This document shows, piece by piece, positions 1 through 7,653 of a stretch of 64,000 nt of DNA. The DNA is from Hyphomicrobium_A sp963726795 (lineage in GTDB: Bacteria > Pseudomonadota > Alphaproteobacteria > Rhizobiales > Hyphomicrobiaceae). Under the pieces are notes generated by a model. The model searched no databases. It saw only the letters and a program-made list of their open reading frames with translations, and had not been told where the DNA came from. Location of the stretch: contig CAVSDD010000004.1 in assembly GCA_963726795.1 (NCBI GenBank), positions 248,001 to 312,000 on the forward strand, in the 5' to 3' direction. The position numbers and the translations under genes were made by a program. The stretch's first letter is position 1. Every line of letters begins with the position of its first letter.

Positions 1-113
1 TGCTGCCGACGCTCGCTCTGCGCTACGGCCGCTTCGAGGCCCCGCCCGATGACGTCTCCGCGGTTGCGACCGATCTGGCGAAACGCCGACGCGGCGCTCA
101 GCTCGCGCGCTGA
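1..113 (+). CDS. 3' end of an unidentified gene (partial)
   Basis: A reading frame open from the window edge runs from base 3 to a TGA at 111-113 and encodes about 36 residues ending in KRRRGAQLAR. The composition (aromatic and acidic residues, then a basic tail) looks like the C-terminus of a real protein. It stops just before the convergent gene that ends at 120. I do not recognise the family; only the tail is visible. Confidence 0.35.
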   Translation, partial: LPTLALRYGRFEAPPDDVSAVATDLAKRRRGAQLAR

Positions 114-119
114 GCGCCG

Positions 120-485
120 CTAGATCTCGCCGACGTACGCTCGCCCCTCGATAACATCGTACTCGCATACGGCTCCTGGAGGGGTCGTGAGCACGATGTG
201 GGGGTGCTTGAACCGGGCCGGCCACAGCTCGTTGTTGACCTCCCAGATCCTCACGCCGGCATTCTTGCGGCCGATCGAGAGCGCGACGGTCGCGGGCTGC
301 GTCCACAGCGGCAGGGAAGAAATGGAAGCGACGCGAGCCGGCTCCTGGCTCTGGCAGGCGGCGATGGCGCGCTCGCGATAGGCCAGCATGAGGGCTTCCT
401 CGGCGCCCTGACGATACAGGCGCTCCTGGGCCCATATCTTCACGCCCGCCAGCACGGCGAGGATGAGGACGACGGCTCTGATCAT
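120..485 (-). CDS. Small hypothetical membrane-anchored protein
   Basis: This 121-residue protein starts with MIRAVVLILAVLAGVKIWAQ, a single hydrophobic segment that is either an uncleaved signal anchor or a signal peptide. A periplasmic portion of about 100 residues follows, with two cysteines (CQSQ and CEYD) and no motif I recognise. The ATG at 485 is preferred over an upstream alternative at 638 because the upstream extension is basic, low in hydrophobicity and would hide the signal sequence. It is convergent with the partial gene at the window start and divergent from hprA. Function unknown. Confidence 0.6.
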   Translation of the reverse strand: MIRAVVLILAVLAGVKIWAQERLYRQGAEEALMLAYRERAIAACQSQEPARVASISSLPLWTQPATVALSIGRKNAGVRIWEVNNELWPARFKHPHIVLTTPPGAVCEYDVIEGRAYVGEI

Positions 486-691
486 CGGACCAAGCTCCCG
501 CGCGCTCAGCGCCCGGCTGCGGGACTTGAGGCGCCCGCGGCGGCAGCCGCCAAGTGAGGTCAGTTTTGCGCCGCCTTGGTGAATAAATGGTTGCCCGGCG
601 TCTCGCGGCGGCTTGTCAGAGCCCAAACCTTGCGGCACAAGCGGCGGAAACCGATTGAAGAAACCTTCGACCCGGGAGGGGGATAGCCCTG

Positions 692-1657
692 ATGAAGAAG
701 AAAATCCTGATCACCTGGCCGTTGCCGGATGCCGTCATGGCCCGCGCACGGGCGTCCTACGACGTGACCGCCCATGGCGACAATCCCAAGATCACCATCG
801 ATGAGCTGCTCGATACGGCCAAGAAGGTCGATGCCTTGCTGATCACCCTCAACGAGAAGTGCCGCAAGGACGTGATCGACAAGATCCCAGAGAACATCAA
901 GTGCATCTCGACCTTCTCCATCGGCTTCGATCACATCGATCTCGAGGCTTGCTCCGCGCGCGGGATCAAGGTCGGCAACGCACCGCACGGTGTCACGGTG
1001 GCGACCGCCGAGATCGCCATGCTGCTGCTGCTTGGATCGGCGCGGCGCGCCTCCGAAGGCGAGCGCATGCTTCGCAGTCACTCCTGGCCCGGTTGGCAGC
1101 CCCTGCAGCTGGTCGGCCAGCGCCTCGACGGCAAGAAGCTCGGCATCTATGGGTTCGGCAAGATCGGCCAGGCTCTGGCGCAGCGCGCGCGCGGCTTCGA
1201 CATGGAGATCCATTACTACGACATCTACCGCGCCAAGCCCGAGGTCGAGGCGAAGTACAACGCCACCTATCATGACAACCTCGACAGCCTGCTCAAGATC
1301 TCGCAGTTCTTCTCCATCAATGCGCCCTCGACGCCCGAGACGCGCTACTTCTTCAACAAGAGCGTGATCGAGAAGCTGCCCCAGGGCGCGATCGTCGTGA
1401 ACACCGCGCGCGGCGACCTCGTCAAGGACGAGGACATGATCGCGGCGCTGAAATCGGGGCGTCTTGCCTATGCGGGCCTTGATGTCTTTGCCGGCGAGCC
1501 TGCGATCAACGAGGGCTATTACGATCTGCCCAACACGTTCCTTTTCCCGCATCTGGGCTCGGCCGCCATCGAGGCGCGCAACCAGATGGGCTATGAGGCG
1601 CTCGACAACATCGACGCGTTCTTTGCCGGCAAGGACATGCCGTTCAAGCTGAACTGA
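692..1657 (+). CDS. hprA: Hydroxypyruvate reductase / D-glycerate dehydrogenase (serine cycle)
   Basis: This cytoplasmic NAD(P)H-dependent D-2-hydroxyacid dehydrogenase reduces hydroxypyruvate to D-glycerate in the serine cycle. At 321 residues it equals the length of the Hyphomicrobium methylovorum glycerate dehydrogenase and, from memory, follows it closely almost throughout. The Rossmann fingerprint GFGKIG lies near residues 154-159. The expected catalytic triad is present: Arg240 in NTARGDL, Glu269 in FAGEP and His287 in FPHLGS. An AGGGGGA-like ribosome site (GGAGGGGG) lies about 11 bases before the ATG. The gene partner, serine-glyoxylate aminotransferase, lies 0.8 kb downstream and supplies the hydroxypyruvate. 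Membership of the family is certain; preference for hydroxypyruvate is inferred from similarity and context. Confidence 0.95.
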   Translation: MKKKILITWPLPDAVMARARASYDVTAHGDNPKITIDELLDTAKKVDALLITLNEKCRKDVIDKIPENIKCISTFSIGFDHIDLEACSARGIKVGNAPHGVTVATAEIAMLLLLGSARRASEGERMLRSHSWPGWQPLQLVGQRLDGKKLGIYGFGKIGQALAQRARGFDMEIHYYDIYRAKPEVEAKYNATYHDNLDSLLKISQFFSINAPSTPETRYFFNKSVIEKLPQGAIVVNTARGDLVKDEDMIAALKSGRLAYAGLDVFAGEPAINEGYYDLPNTFLFPHLGSAAIEARNQMGYEALDNIDAFFAGKDMPFKLN

Positions 1658-1681
1658 GCCGGCCGTCCCGATGCACGTCCG

Positions 1682-2161
1682 CTATTTGGCGTCGTGCGTC
1701 GGCGCCGCAGCGGGAGCCTGCTTGGCAACCGTGACGGTGACCGTCACGTCGCCTTGGGTGGCGAACGTCAGAGTCAGCGGGAACGTCTCGCCCTCCTTGA
1801 GCGGTTGCTTCAGCCCCATGAGCATGACGTGCGCGCCGAGTGGCTTTAATTCTGCCTTGGCATGCGGCGCGATCTCGATGCCGTCCTGAAGATGCACCAT
1901 CTTCATGACCTCGCCCTCCATGCGGCTCTCGTGCAGCATTGCATCCGTTGCGACCTCGGTCTTGACCCCGGTAAGGCGGTCCGGTTTGTCGCCGCTGTTT
2001 GAGATCGTCAGGTAGGCAGCCGAATTGGTCGCCTCGCCGATGGTGGGACGCGCCCAGGGCTGCTCGATCGTGAGCGCTCCGGCCGTTGTGCCATCGGCCG
2101 CAGCGGCTAGGCCGGCAATCAACACCGTAGCGAAGGCAAACAACAGCGCGCGCATGCCCAT
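1682..2161 (-). CDS. PCu(A)C-type periplasmic copper chaperone
   Basis: The 159-residue protein begins with a signal peptide (MGMRALLFAFATVLIAGLAA, cleavage near AAA-DG). The mature part is the cupredoxin-like PCu(A)C domain. The copper ligands are visible as His77 (MLHES), Met88, His111 and Met113 (GAHVMLM), matching the H-Mx10-M-x21-H-x-M pattern with one residue more in the long spacer. Such proteins deliver Cu(I) to the CuA site of cytochrome c oxidase in the periplasm, often with a Sco protein; none is visible here. AAGGAG lies six bases before the ATG. It converges on hprA and diverges from sgaA, so it interrupts the serine-cycle pair without belonging to it. Confidence 0.9.
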   Translation of the reverse strand: MGMRALLFAFATVLIAGLAAAADGTTAGALTIEQPWARPTIGEATNSAAYLTISNSGDKPDRLTGVKTEVATDAMLHESRMEGEVMKMVHLQDGIEIAPHAKAELKPLGAHVMLMGLKQPLKEGETFPLTLTFATQGDVTVTVTVAKQAPAAAPTHDAK

Positions 2162-2325
2162 CTCAGGTCTCCTTTGCGGGCGATCCCGCGATCGAGGGTT
2201 CTAGCTCATTGCGCCTAAGGCGCGGAGCGGGCAAGCGTCGCGGTGCCAGCCGACCGGTGCGACGGCCTGTCTAGCGAAGGGCAACGCTGCTGTTGCACCT
2301 TGGGCCCAGGGACGCGGAGAAAGGC

Positions 2326-2355
2326 TTGACGGGCTTTTGCTTTCCTACCTATAGC
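2326..2355 (+). promoter_or_regulatory. Candidate sigma70-type promoter for sgaA
   Basis: TTGACG at 2326-2331 and TATAGC at 2350-2355 are separated by 18 bases, about 105 bases before the sgaA ATG. This is the only good -35/-10 pair I see in the 300-base divergent gap between the copper chaperone and sgaA. No operator could be recognised. Based on pattern only. Confidence 0.3.
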
Positions 2356-2461
2356 TGCTGCCTCGCCGCCAAATGAAAGCCTGCAACATCGCCTTGATAT
2401 GCTCGCTGGCAATGGTTGCTTTGCAGAGCCGACGGACCGCGAAAAAACGCTCGAGAGAAAC

Positions 2462-3664
2462 ATGTCAAACGAGAGCCGCCCTATCGGCCGCCATCAATTG
2501 CAGATCCCGGGCCCGACCCCGGTCCCCGAGCGCATCCTGAACGCGATGTCGCGGCAGATGCTGGATCATCGCGGTCCTGCCTTCCAGGAGTTCGGCACGC
2601 GGCTGCTGGCTGCCATCAAGCCGCTCTTCAAGACCGAAAACCCGGTCATGATCTTCCCCTCTTCGGGCACCGGTGCCTGGGAGTCGGGCTTCGTCAACAC
2701 GCTGTCGCCGGGCGACAAAATCATCAGCGTCGAGACCGGTCAGTTCGCAGTGCTCTGGCGCAACATGGCAGAGCGGCTCGGGCTCGCGCCGGAAGTGCTC
2801 GCGACGGACTGGCATCGGGGTGCTGACCCCAACGCCATCGAAGCGTGCCTGAAAAAGGACAAGGCGCACGAGATCAAGGCCCTGTGCGTCGTGCACAACG
2901 AAACGTCGACCGGCGCGCGCACCAACATCGAGGAAGTGCGCCGCGCGATCGACGCTGCGCGCCATCCAGCGCTGCTCATGGTCGACGGCGTCTCCTCACT
3001 CGCGGCGATGGACTACCGCCACGACGAATGGGGCGTCGACGTCTTCGTCTCGGGCTCGCAGAAAGGCCTGATGCTGCCGCCGGGATTATCGTTCCTCGCG
3101 GTTAGTCCCAAGGCGCTGGCCGCCAGCAAATCAGCGAAGCTGCCGCGCTCGTATTGGTCGTGGGACGACATGCTGGCAATGAACGCCGGCGGCTGGTTCC
3201 CCTACACCCCGGCGACCGGTCACCTCTATGGCCTCGAAGAGGCGATCAAAATGATGTTCGAGGAAGGTCTCGACAACGTTTTCGCCCGCCACGAGCGCCT
3301 GGCAGCCGCCACCCGCAGCGCCGTAGAGGCATGGGGACTGGAGAACTGGTGCCGCGATCCCAAGGCTTACTCGCCCGCGGTGACGGCTGTCGCGACGCCC
3401 GAGGGGCACAACGCCGATGCTTTCCGCAAGCTCGTGCTCGAGACGTTCAACATGTCGCTGGGGACCGGCCTCAACAAGCTTGCCGGCAAGGCGTTCCGCA
3501 TCGGCCATCTCGGTTACACCAACGAGCTCACGATCCTTTCGGCGCTCGCGGGCGTGGAGATCTCGCTCGATCTCGCCGGCATTCCGCACCAGAAGGGCGG
3601 CGTCGATGCGGCGATGGCCTATCTGGCGGGAACGATGCGGCCCGCAACGGCGCGGGCCGCGTGA
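2462..3664 (+). CDS. sgaA: Serine-glyoxylate aminotransferase (serine cycle)
   Basis: This fold-type I PLP enzyme of class V transfers the amino group of L-serine to glyoxylate, giving hydroxypyruvate and glycine, a defining step of the serine cycle. It has 400 residues, close to the usual family length. The N-terminal QIPGPTPVPE, the phosphate-binding SSGTGAWE and the PLP lysine in GSQKG (Lys201) are all present. I chose ATG 2462 over an upstream in-frame codon at 2399 because the family starts shortly before the PGPTPVP motif and GAGAGAAAC lies just upstream. hprA upstream consumes its product, so the two act in series in formaldehyde-derived C1 assimilation. Confidence 0.93.
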   Translation: MSNESRPIGRHQLQIPGPTPVPERILNAMSRQMLDHRGPAFQEFGTRLLAAIKPLFKTENPVMIFPSSGTGAWESGFVNTLSPGDKIISVETGQFAVLWRNMAERLGLAPEVLATDWHRGADPNAIEACLKKDKAHEIKALCVVHNETSTGARTNIEEVRRAIDAARHPALLMVDGVSSLAAMDYRHDEWGVDVFVSGSQKGLMLPPGLSFLAVSPKALAASKSAKLPRSYWSWDDMLAMNAGGWFPYTPATGHLYGLEEAIKMMFEEGLDNVFARHERLAAATRSAVEAWGLENWCRDPKAYSPAVTAVATPEGHNADAFRKLVLETFNMSLGTGLNKLAGKAFRIGHLGYTNELTILSALAGVEISLDLAGIPHQKGGVDAAMAYLAGTMRPATARAA

Positions 3665-3706
3665 TCGGTTAACCCGGGGACGGCTCCGGTTTGAGCTGGG
3701 CTATCT

Positions 3707-3961
3707 CTAGTTCGAGCTTCCGGAGAAGCCTGCCGATGCCAGCTCGAACTGGCAGCGCTTGCCGAGCTGCATGAACTTGGCGGCGACGCAGTTTTTGACC
3801 TTAGCGAAAGTCGGCGCATGGCCGATGCACAGCCGGCGCACATCGGTCTCGCATGCCGCGCGCATTGACGGCGTGACCTCGGGCGGCAGTTTCAGCTCTT
3901 CGGCGCGTGCAATGGACACCGACAAAAGAAGAGCACACAGCGTAACGCTGGCGGTTTTCAT
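3707..3961 (-). CDS. Small secreted cysteine-containing protein
   Basis: This 84-residue protein has a clear signal peptide (MKTASVTLCALLLSVSIARA) and a mature part of about 64 residues with four cysteines in the order C-x8-C-x11-C-x11-C (CETDVRRLCIGH, KNCVAAKF, KRCQFEL). The spacing resembles the cysteine-rich Golgi-1-like repeat found in small exported alphaproteobacterial proteins. It probably folds with two disulfides in the periplasm. Function unknown. It sits alone between sgaA (convergent) and a receiver-like gene on the same strand. Confidence 0.7.
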   Translation of the reverse strand: MKTASVTLCALLLSVSIARAEELKLPPEVTPSMRAACETDVRRLCIGHAPTFAKVKNCVAAKFMQLGKRCQFELASAGFSGSSN

Positions 3962-4086
3962 GATTACCCCTCTGCTTCATTGAATGAAGGGGCAAGACCA
4001 CGTCGGTTGAGCGAAATAGTGGCATCGCGCGATGTGCGACAGCGCACCGCACGGACAGCGGCGGAACAAATTCGAGTTGGGAAAGG

Positions 4087-4569
4087 CTAGACCGCGCCGT
4101 CAGGTCTAACCGGCCGCTCCTGCGAGCTCGTGAGCGCCTCTGCGACGCTGACACTATCCAAGTCGTCACTGTGGAGCACTTCGCTCGCGCCGATTTTCAG
4201 CAGCTTGGCGCGGCGCGCCGGCGCGATCTTCTCGCTGACGACGATGATGGGTCCGAGGAAGCTGGCCTTGCGCAGCAGGGGAATTGCTTGCTCCGCGTCG
4301 GTGGCAGACTCGGGAAGGTCCTCGACAAAAATGGCGCTCGGGGCCTCGTGCTCGATGCAATCAACTGCATCGGAAAGCGTCGACGCGGTGCGGATATTCG
4401 CCTTATAGCCGAACAGGACGTGCAATGTTGCCGTCAGCCGCTCGGCATCGAGGTGACCGGTGTCGACGAGGAGAATGTCGCGCAGGGTATGGATTTTTGC
4501 CTGCGCTCCGGCCAGCTCGTTTTTTCGGGCCAGATGTTTCGGCCCACATGTCGAGAATCGCGCAGGCAT
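4087..4569 (-). CDS. Receiver-domain-like protein (stand-alone, degenerate)
   Basis: The 160-residue protein has the alternating pattern of a response-regulator receiver: DILLVDTGHLDAERL near residue 32, a beta-3 strand ending AIFVED, and a beta-4 strand IIVVSEK. There is no output domain. The lysine expected at the end of beta-5 (usually KP) is replaced in the GASEVLHSDDL region, so phosphotransfer competence is doubtful. No histidine kinase is adjacent. It may be a single-domain adaptor or a pseudo-receiver. The assignment rests on pattern recognition only, and the N-terminal 30 residues look unstructured. Confidence 0.6.
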   Translation of the reverse strand: MPARFSTCGPKHLARKNELAGAQAKIHTLRDILLVDTGHLDAERLTATLHVLFGYKANIRTASTLSDAVDCIEHEAPSAIFVEDLPESATDAEQAIPLLRKASFLGPIIVVSEKIAPARRAKLLKIGASEVLHSDDLDSVSVAEALTSSQERPVRPDGAV

Positions 4570-4660
4570 CCGGCTCAGTTCCCCGTTTGAACCCGTCTAG
4601 TGTGCGCCAACAGGGCACAAAGAGCAATTGCTCAGTGTGCGCCGTGAATGCTCCCATGCG

Positions 4661-5665
4661 TCAGGCGCTTGCGCCGCGTTCGTCTCCAAGCGCTAGTCTT
4701 CGAAACGCGATGTAGCTTGCATTGATCCGAGCGGCGTAGGTATCGCTTGCCGCGACATGCGCGACGACGGCGTCGGAGACGCGTCCTATCGCGCGTTCGA
4801 ACTCTTGCGCCACCGGCCAGACGGATTCCGGTTTTGGCTCAGCCCGCAACTGGCGGCGATGAGCCGTTTCCACGGCGAGAGCGAGCTGCGTTTCGCATGC
4901 CGCCGCGGCGACGAAAATCGCCCGGTCGCTTTCGCTCAAGGATTCCCACAGCGTGCGTTCCAGTCCAAGCGACAGTGCTTCGCCCTGGCGGTTTATTGCC
5001 GTGCCGACGCTGAAAGGCGCCTGCAGGCCAAGCGCCTCCGTCTTGATTGCTGCGCCCCGCTCGGCTGCGAGAATTTCACCGCGTTTAAAAAGATCAGGCA
5101 GCCGCGCGGCATCAACTGCCACGGGCTCGAGCCCGAAGCCGCGCACAACGTCGCGGGCCAGGCCGGTGACCGAGACCTTCTCACCCGCAAGGTCGCGCAG
5201 CCGCTCGACACGGCGCCCCGCGACGAAGACCGATCGCCCGCCATGACCGGCGTGCATGGCCTTGACGCCAAACCCCGCCGCGAGCTCATCCCATAAGCCC
5301 TGCCCGCCCCCGGCGCGCATCCAAGCGCCGAGATGTTCGGGCGCGATGCCCTGCGCGCCCGGCAGCCCGGCGAAATAGGCAAGGGCGCGGTGCGCGTCGA
5401 GATGGTCGTGCTCGCTCGCGTGGTAGAGGTCGGCGTCGCCGGCGCGAACCGCATTCAAGCCGTTCGCGATGCCGGGCATCACCGTAATCTTGATGCGACC
5501 GCCGCTCATCGTCGCGATGCGCCTAGCAAGTCGGCGGGCCCGGTCGGCATGACCCGCAACAGCGAGCCGCAGGTGTTTTACGTTGGAGGAGAGGGCAGGC
5601 GCGGCGATTGTCGTCGTCGCGGCGGCCGCGGCACCGGCTGTCAGCAAGAACTCGCGCCGGTCCAT
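4661..5665 (-). CDS. TRAP-type (DctP-like) solute-binding protein, Tat-exported
   Basis: From ATG 5665 the 334-residue product starts MDRREFLLTAGAAAAATTTIAAPA, a twin-arginine type signal. An in-frame codon at 5710 would add 15 residues before the RR and is less likely. The mature part has the order of a TRAP periplasmic receptor: RLARRIATMSGGRIKITVMPG, an inner segment on substrate-induced closure (SVTGLARDVVRGFGLEPVAVD), and a helical C-terminus with frequent Asp/Glu/Arg. It would bind an organic acid in the periplasm. No DctQ or DctM membrane subunits occur in the window, so it is either an orphan or works with a distant permease. Confidence 0.72.
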   Translation of the reverse strand: MDRREFLLTAGAAAAATTTIAAPALSSNVKHLRLAVAGHADRARRLARRIATMSGGRIKITVMPGIANGLNAVRAGDADLYHASEHDHLDAHRALAYFAGLPGAQGIAPEHLGAWMRAGGGQGLWDELAAGFGVKAMHAGHGGRSVFVAGRRVERLRDLAGEKVSVTGLARDVVRGFGLEPVAVDAARLPDLFKRGEILAAERGAAIKTEALGLQAPFSVGTAINRQGEALSLGLERTLWESLSESDRAIFVAAAACETQLALAVETAHRRQLRAEPKPESVWPVAQEFERAIGRVSDAVVAHVAASDTYAARINASYIAFRRLALGDERGASA

Positions 5666-5770
5666 ATAGCGCTCCCCGCGACAACTGCGCGTGTCACCTG
5701 ACGCCATCAAACCTCAACGGCACCGCGTTTACAACGCCGCTCTGCAGGAGTGCGGTGCGAGATTGAATAC

Positions 5771-6439
5771 CTAGGATTTGGCGCAGTGCACCGCGACGCT
5801 CCGCGTAGTACCTCCAAGCGCAGCGCTGGCCGAGGCGCCGAGCGCGCCAGAGAACGCCTGATTGAGCGCCTTATTGTTGGGATCGTCCTCGTCTATGGGC
5901 TCGCGGATCGCGGCGCTGCAGGTTGGGGGCGCGTGCGCGCTAAGCTTGATGGGATCGTTCTTGGCGAAATCGAAGGCAATGAAATAGCTCGGATCGAACA
6001 CGGAGAAATCGAACTCGGCCGCGCCCACCGCGACGGGCTTCTCCAACGGCAGCGTCAGGTGCAGCGTGAGGATCTTATCTTTGTTGTAGTCGAGCCAGTA
6101 GTCGACCGGCGGCTTGAACTTCTGCTGCACGTTGCCGAGCTTGGCGAACGTGAAGTAGTCGAATTCCTTCAGGCCATCGATGTTCACCTGAGCGAGCTCG
6201 GACAGCTCCTGGCGGTCGTAGATGCCGTCGTGGTTCTTATCGAGACCCTCGATCGCCATCTCGGTGTACATCTCGTCGAAGGTCCAGTTCTGCTGCAGGC
6301 CCGTGATCATGCCCTTGTCGTAGAGGACGGTTGCCTGGACCGTAACCCAGACGTGGGGATGGGCGTCGGCAGGGGCTGGGCGCAGCAGGAGTGCAGCGGC
6401 AAGAGCGAATGCCGAAAGCAGCGGGTGGAGCCTGCGCAT
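5771..6439 (-). CDS. DUF1007 family periplasmic protein with an EF-hand-like loop
   Basis: The 222-residue protein has a signal peptide (MRRLHPLLSAFALAAALLL) followed directly by HPHVWV, the hallmark of DUF1007 proteins, whose genes often lie near nickel, cobalt or zinc transporters. Residues about 67-78 read DKNHDGIYDRQE, which fits the D-x-N-x-D-G-x-x-D-x-x-E calcium-binding loop. It is transcribed divergently from znuA with a 189-base shared upstream region, which suggests co-regulation and a role in periplasmic metal handling. The function of the family is not established. Confidence 0.88.
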   Translation of the reverse strand: MRRLHPLLSAFALAAALLLRPAPADAHPHVWVTVQATVLYDKGMITGLQQNWTFDEMYTEMAIEGLDKNHDGIYDRQELSELAQVNIDGLKEFDYFTFAKLGNVQQKFKPPVDYWLDYNKDKILTLHLTLPLEKPVAVGAAEFDFSVFDPSYFIAFDFAKNDPIKLSAHAPPTCSAAIREPIDEDDPNNKALNQAFSGALGASASAALGGTTRSVAVHCAKS

Positions 6440-6628
6440 CGCGGCGATCCCTTCAAAATTTGCCCGTGTCGAGCAGCGCTTCTACGCGCGCGGAAGGTGG
6501 CGGTTGCGTGGCACCCTGCAACGCACTAGGTTCCGGCGCGGATATTATCACAAATGCGGCCTGCGTAAACGATTCGCGCGGTATTTCGCGCGATACCTTG
6601 CCGCAGACCGAGCGAGCGGGGAACGGCA

Positions 6629-7588
6629 ATGAGAAGCCTGAGCATCCTACTGGCCGCTGCCGCGCTCATCAGCGCAACGCCGGCCGGCGCCGCGCCCGGC
6701 GATCTCAATGTCGTCGTCACCATCAAGCCCATCCATTCGCTTGTGACGCGGCTGATGGAGGGTATCGGCACACCGACGCTGCTGATCAAGGGCGCCGGCT
6801 CGCCACACACCTTTGCGCTGAGGCCTTCCGACGTGCGTGCGATCAATGCCGCCGGCGTCTTCGTGCGCGTGTCCGACACTCTGGAGCCGTTCACGCGCGC
6901 GATCGTGAAATCGCTGCCGGGCAGCGTCGACGTGGTGACGCTGGCGCAGGCGCCCGGCGTAAGGCTTCTGGATCGGCGTGAGGGCGGTACTTTCGAAGAG
7001 CACACGCACGGCCATGGCCAGGATGGCGCCGAGGGTGGCAAGCACGGCGCGGACGATGATGCCTCCGCTAAGGACGGTCACATCTGGCTCGATCCCGACA
7101 ACGCCAAGGCGATCGTTGCCTATCTGGCCGAGGTGTTGAGCCGTCACGCCCCCGAGCAAGCCGCCAAGATCCAGGCCAACGCCGTAAAGCTACTTGCCGA
7201 CATCGACGCCCTCGCGGCCTCGATCGGTGCGGAGACGGCGTCGCTCAAGGGCAAACCGTTTGTCGTCTTCCACGACGCCTATCAATATTTCGAGCGCCGG
7301 TTCGATCTCGATGCGGTCGGCTCGATCACGGTCAGCCCCGAGCTGCAGCCGAGCGCCAAGCGCCTCACCGAGCTCCGCCACAAGATAGCCGCGCTGGGTG
7401 CGGTCTGCGTATTCGCAGAGCCGTGGTTTCAGCCGAACCTGGTCGATGCAGTCACCGAAGGCTCGCACGCGCGATCAGGAACGCTCGACCCCGAAGGAAG
7501 CACGCTCAACCCCGGCGCTGAGCTTTACTTCGAGCTAATGCGCAACCTCGCGTCGGGGTTCAAATCGTGCCTGGAGCAGCCGTCCTAA
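6629..7588 (+). CDS. znuA: Zinc ABC transporter periplasmic binding protein ZnuA
   Basis: This 319-residue cluster A-I metal-binding protein captures Zn2+ in the periplasm for ZnuBC. It has a signal peptide (MRSLSILLAAAALISATPAG), the first metal histidine in SPHTFAL, the charged His-rich loop typical of zinc members (EEHTHGHGQDG...KHG, near residues 123-137), and further ligands in DGHIWLDPDN and in FHDAYQYFE. The final Asp/Glu-side ligand is not assigned. znuB and znuC are not in the window, so the permease and ATPase are encoded elsewhere. The divergent partner is a DUF1007 protein. Confidence 0.92.
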   Translation: MRSLSILLAAAALISATPAGAAPGDLNVVVTIKPIHSLVTRLMEGIGTPTLLIKGAGSPHTFALRPSDVRAINAAGVFVRVSDTLEPFTRAIVKSLPGSVDVVTLAQAPGVRLLDRREGGTFEEHTHGHGQDGAEGGKHGADDDASAKDGHIWLDPDNAKAIVAYLAEVLSRHAPEQAAKIQANAVKLLADIDALAASIGAETASLKGKPFVVFHDAYQYFERRFDLDAVGSITVSPELQPSAKRLTELRHKIAALGAVCVFAEPWFQPNLVDAVTEGSHARSGTLDPEGSTLNPGAELYFELMRNLASGFKSCLEQPS

Positions 7589-7595
7589 AGCAAAA

Positions 7596-7621
7596 CGCAC
7601 GGGACCCTGAGGTCCCGTGCG
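7596..7621. terminator. Bidirectional intrinsic terminator between znuA and the L,D-transpeptidase
   Basis: CGCACGGGACC at 7596-7606 and GGTCCCGTGCG at 7611-7621 form a perfect 11-bp stem with a CTGA loop. On the minus strand the stem is followed by TTTTGCTTT, so it is the better terminator for the L,D-transpeptidase gene. On the plus strand the T-run is weak. Confidence 0.72.
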
Positions 7622-7653
7622 CGATTTGGGTCCGATCGACCGTTGGATCAGGT

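Noticed and set aside
6539..6600. Possible Zur operator between DUF1007 and znuA
   Set aside because: GATATTATCA at 6541-6550 and the inverted GGTAT/ATACC at 6580-6597 are suggestive, but neither matches a Zur consensus well enough to list as a feature.
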